Source: Toxoplasma gondii ME49 (lineage: Eukaryota > Apicomplexa > Conoidasida > Eucoccidiorida > Sarcocystidae). Taken from it: DNA of 64,000 nucleotides. Of the stretch, positions 63,634-64,000 are shown one piece after another. The stretch lies in assembly GCF_000006565.2 (NCBI RefSeq), contig NC_031474.1, positions 1,302,001 to 1,366,000 on the forward strand, given 5' to 3'. The stretch's first letter is position 1, and every line of letters starts with the position of its first letter. The position numbers and the translations under genes are program-made. Under the pieces are notes generated by a model that saw only the letters and a list, made by a program, of their open reading frames with translations, was not told the DNA's origin and ran no database searches.

Positions 63634-64000
63634 ATGACGCTGCCAAAACAAAGAGTCCATCTGCATTTGTTCCACCGGCGCCTCTCCCGCGGCCTCGCAG
63701 AGAGAGCTCGCGCGACCGGTCACATGCGGCCTCTCTGTGGGGTGCCTGGCGCTCAGGCCGCGGCGCCTGCATGCGCGGCGAGCAAGTTGCTGGGAGGTGA
63801 TGTGTAGAGCTAAAGGTTCTTTTCTTTTCGCCGCTTTCCGAGGCTCTCCGGCCTCCGTTGAGTGCGTTTCTGGCGATTCGAGACGCCCAGATCTGCTGCG
63901 CTTCCCGACGAGAACGACGCGCGGCGCTCGACTTCGCAGAAGGCGACAGTGTCTCGCAGGCGAAACCGGAGACGGACTACTGGGTGTCGAGCGGCCAGCG
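63634..64000 (+). CDS. Possible 5' end of a gene running off the right edge
   Basis: An ATG in the context TGTCAAAATGAC, ideal for this clade, opens a frame MTLPKQRVHLHLFHRRLSRG that stops at about 63805. A second, coding-like plus-strand frame from about 63843 to the window end reads LSAFLAIRDAQICCASRR and DFAEGDSVSQAKPETDYWV. It is preceded by a pyrimidine-rich tract ending in CCGAG. The two frames differ and I could not join them with a clean intron. An alternative start is the in-frame ATG at about 63600 (MMEETSFHFFCQNDAAKTK). The product is not recognised. Confidence 0.25.

Noticed and set aside
62947..63723. Minus-strand frame of 258 codons beyond the NOP58 start
   Set aside because: It overlaps the NOP58 upstream region, has Ser/Arg-rich shadow composition and no in-phase link to NOP58, whose N terminus MLVLVETP is complete.

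Overview
The window reads as nuclear chromosomal DNA of a tissue-cyst coccidian (Sarcocystidae: Toxoplasma, Neospora, Hammondia or Besnoitia type). The reasons are roughly balanced base composition, many TGCATGC motifs, spliced genes with GTAAG/GTACG donors and pyrimidine-CAG acceptors, long Ser/Glu/Arg-rich low-complexity inserts, starts in A-rich contexts such as AAAATG, many (TA)n arrays confined to introns and intergenic DNA, and an apicomplexan-type multi-spanning transporter. The genus cannot be fixed from sequence alone.

Layout, left to right. 505-3173 (-): SAM50, the mitochondrial outer-membrane beta-barrel insertase (3 exons, 644 aa). 5040-28896 (+): one giant gene; 13 exons join in consistent phase to 5,904 codons of a helical-repeat-like protein with long low-complexity inserts. 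Coding-like segments in the same orientation continue to about 30044, so its 3' end is not settled. 31647-31898 (-): a short possible gene or first exon. 32559-34332 (+): NAC alpha subunit (3 exons, 189 aa). 37777-42487 (-): an AGC-type protein kinase with an altered catalytic loop (4 exons, 725 aa). 44394-51413 (+): SPB4/DDX55-type DEAD-box RNA helicase (9 exons, 1,069 aa). 53787-56357 (+): an intronless MFS transporter resembling the apicomplexan amino-acid transporters (856 aa). 58707-62682 (-): NOP58, a box C/D snoRNP core protein (7 exons, 490 aa). At about 63634 a further plus-strand gene may begin and run off the right edge.

The recognisable genes serve basic cell functions: mitochondrial protein import (SAM50), nascent-chain handling (NAC alpha), rRNA modification and 60S assembly (NOP58, SPB4), signalling (kinase) and nutrient uptake (transporter). 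There are no operons. Three intervals sit between divergent genes and probably hold promoters for both: 3174-5039, 31899-32558 and 42488-44393. A fourth lies upstream of NOP58.

Exon boundaries were read by eye from splice consensus plus reading-frame continuity, with no transcript evidence. The most unusual non-genic signal is a palindromic family, GGTGTNNNNACACC, present seven times and mostly inside coding exons.
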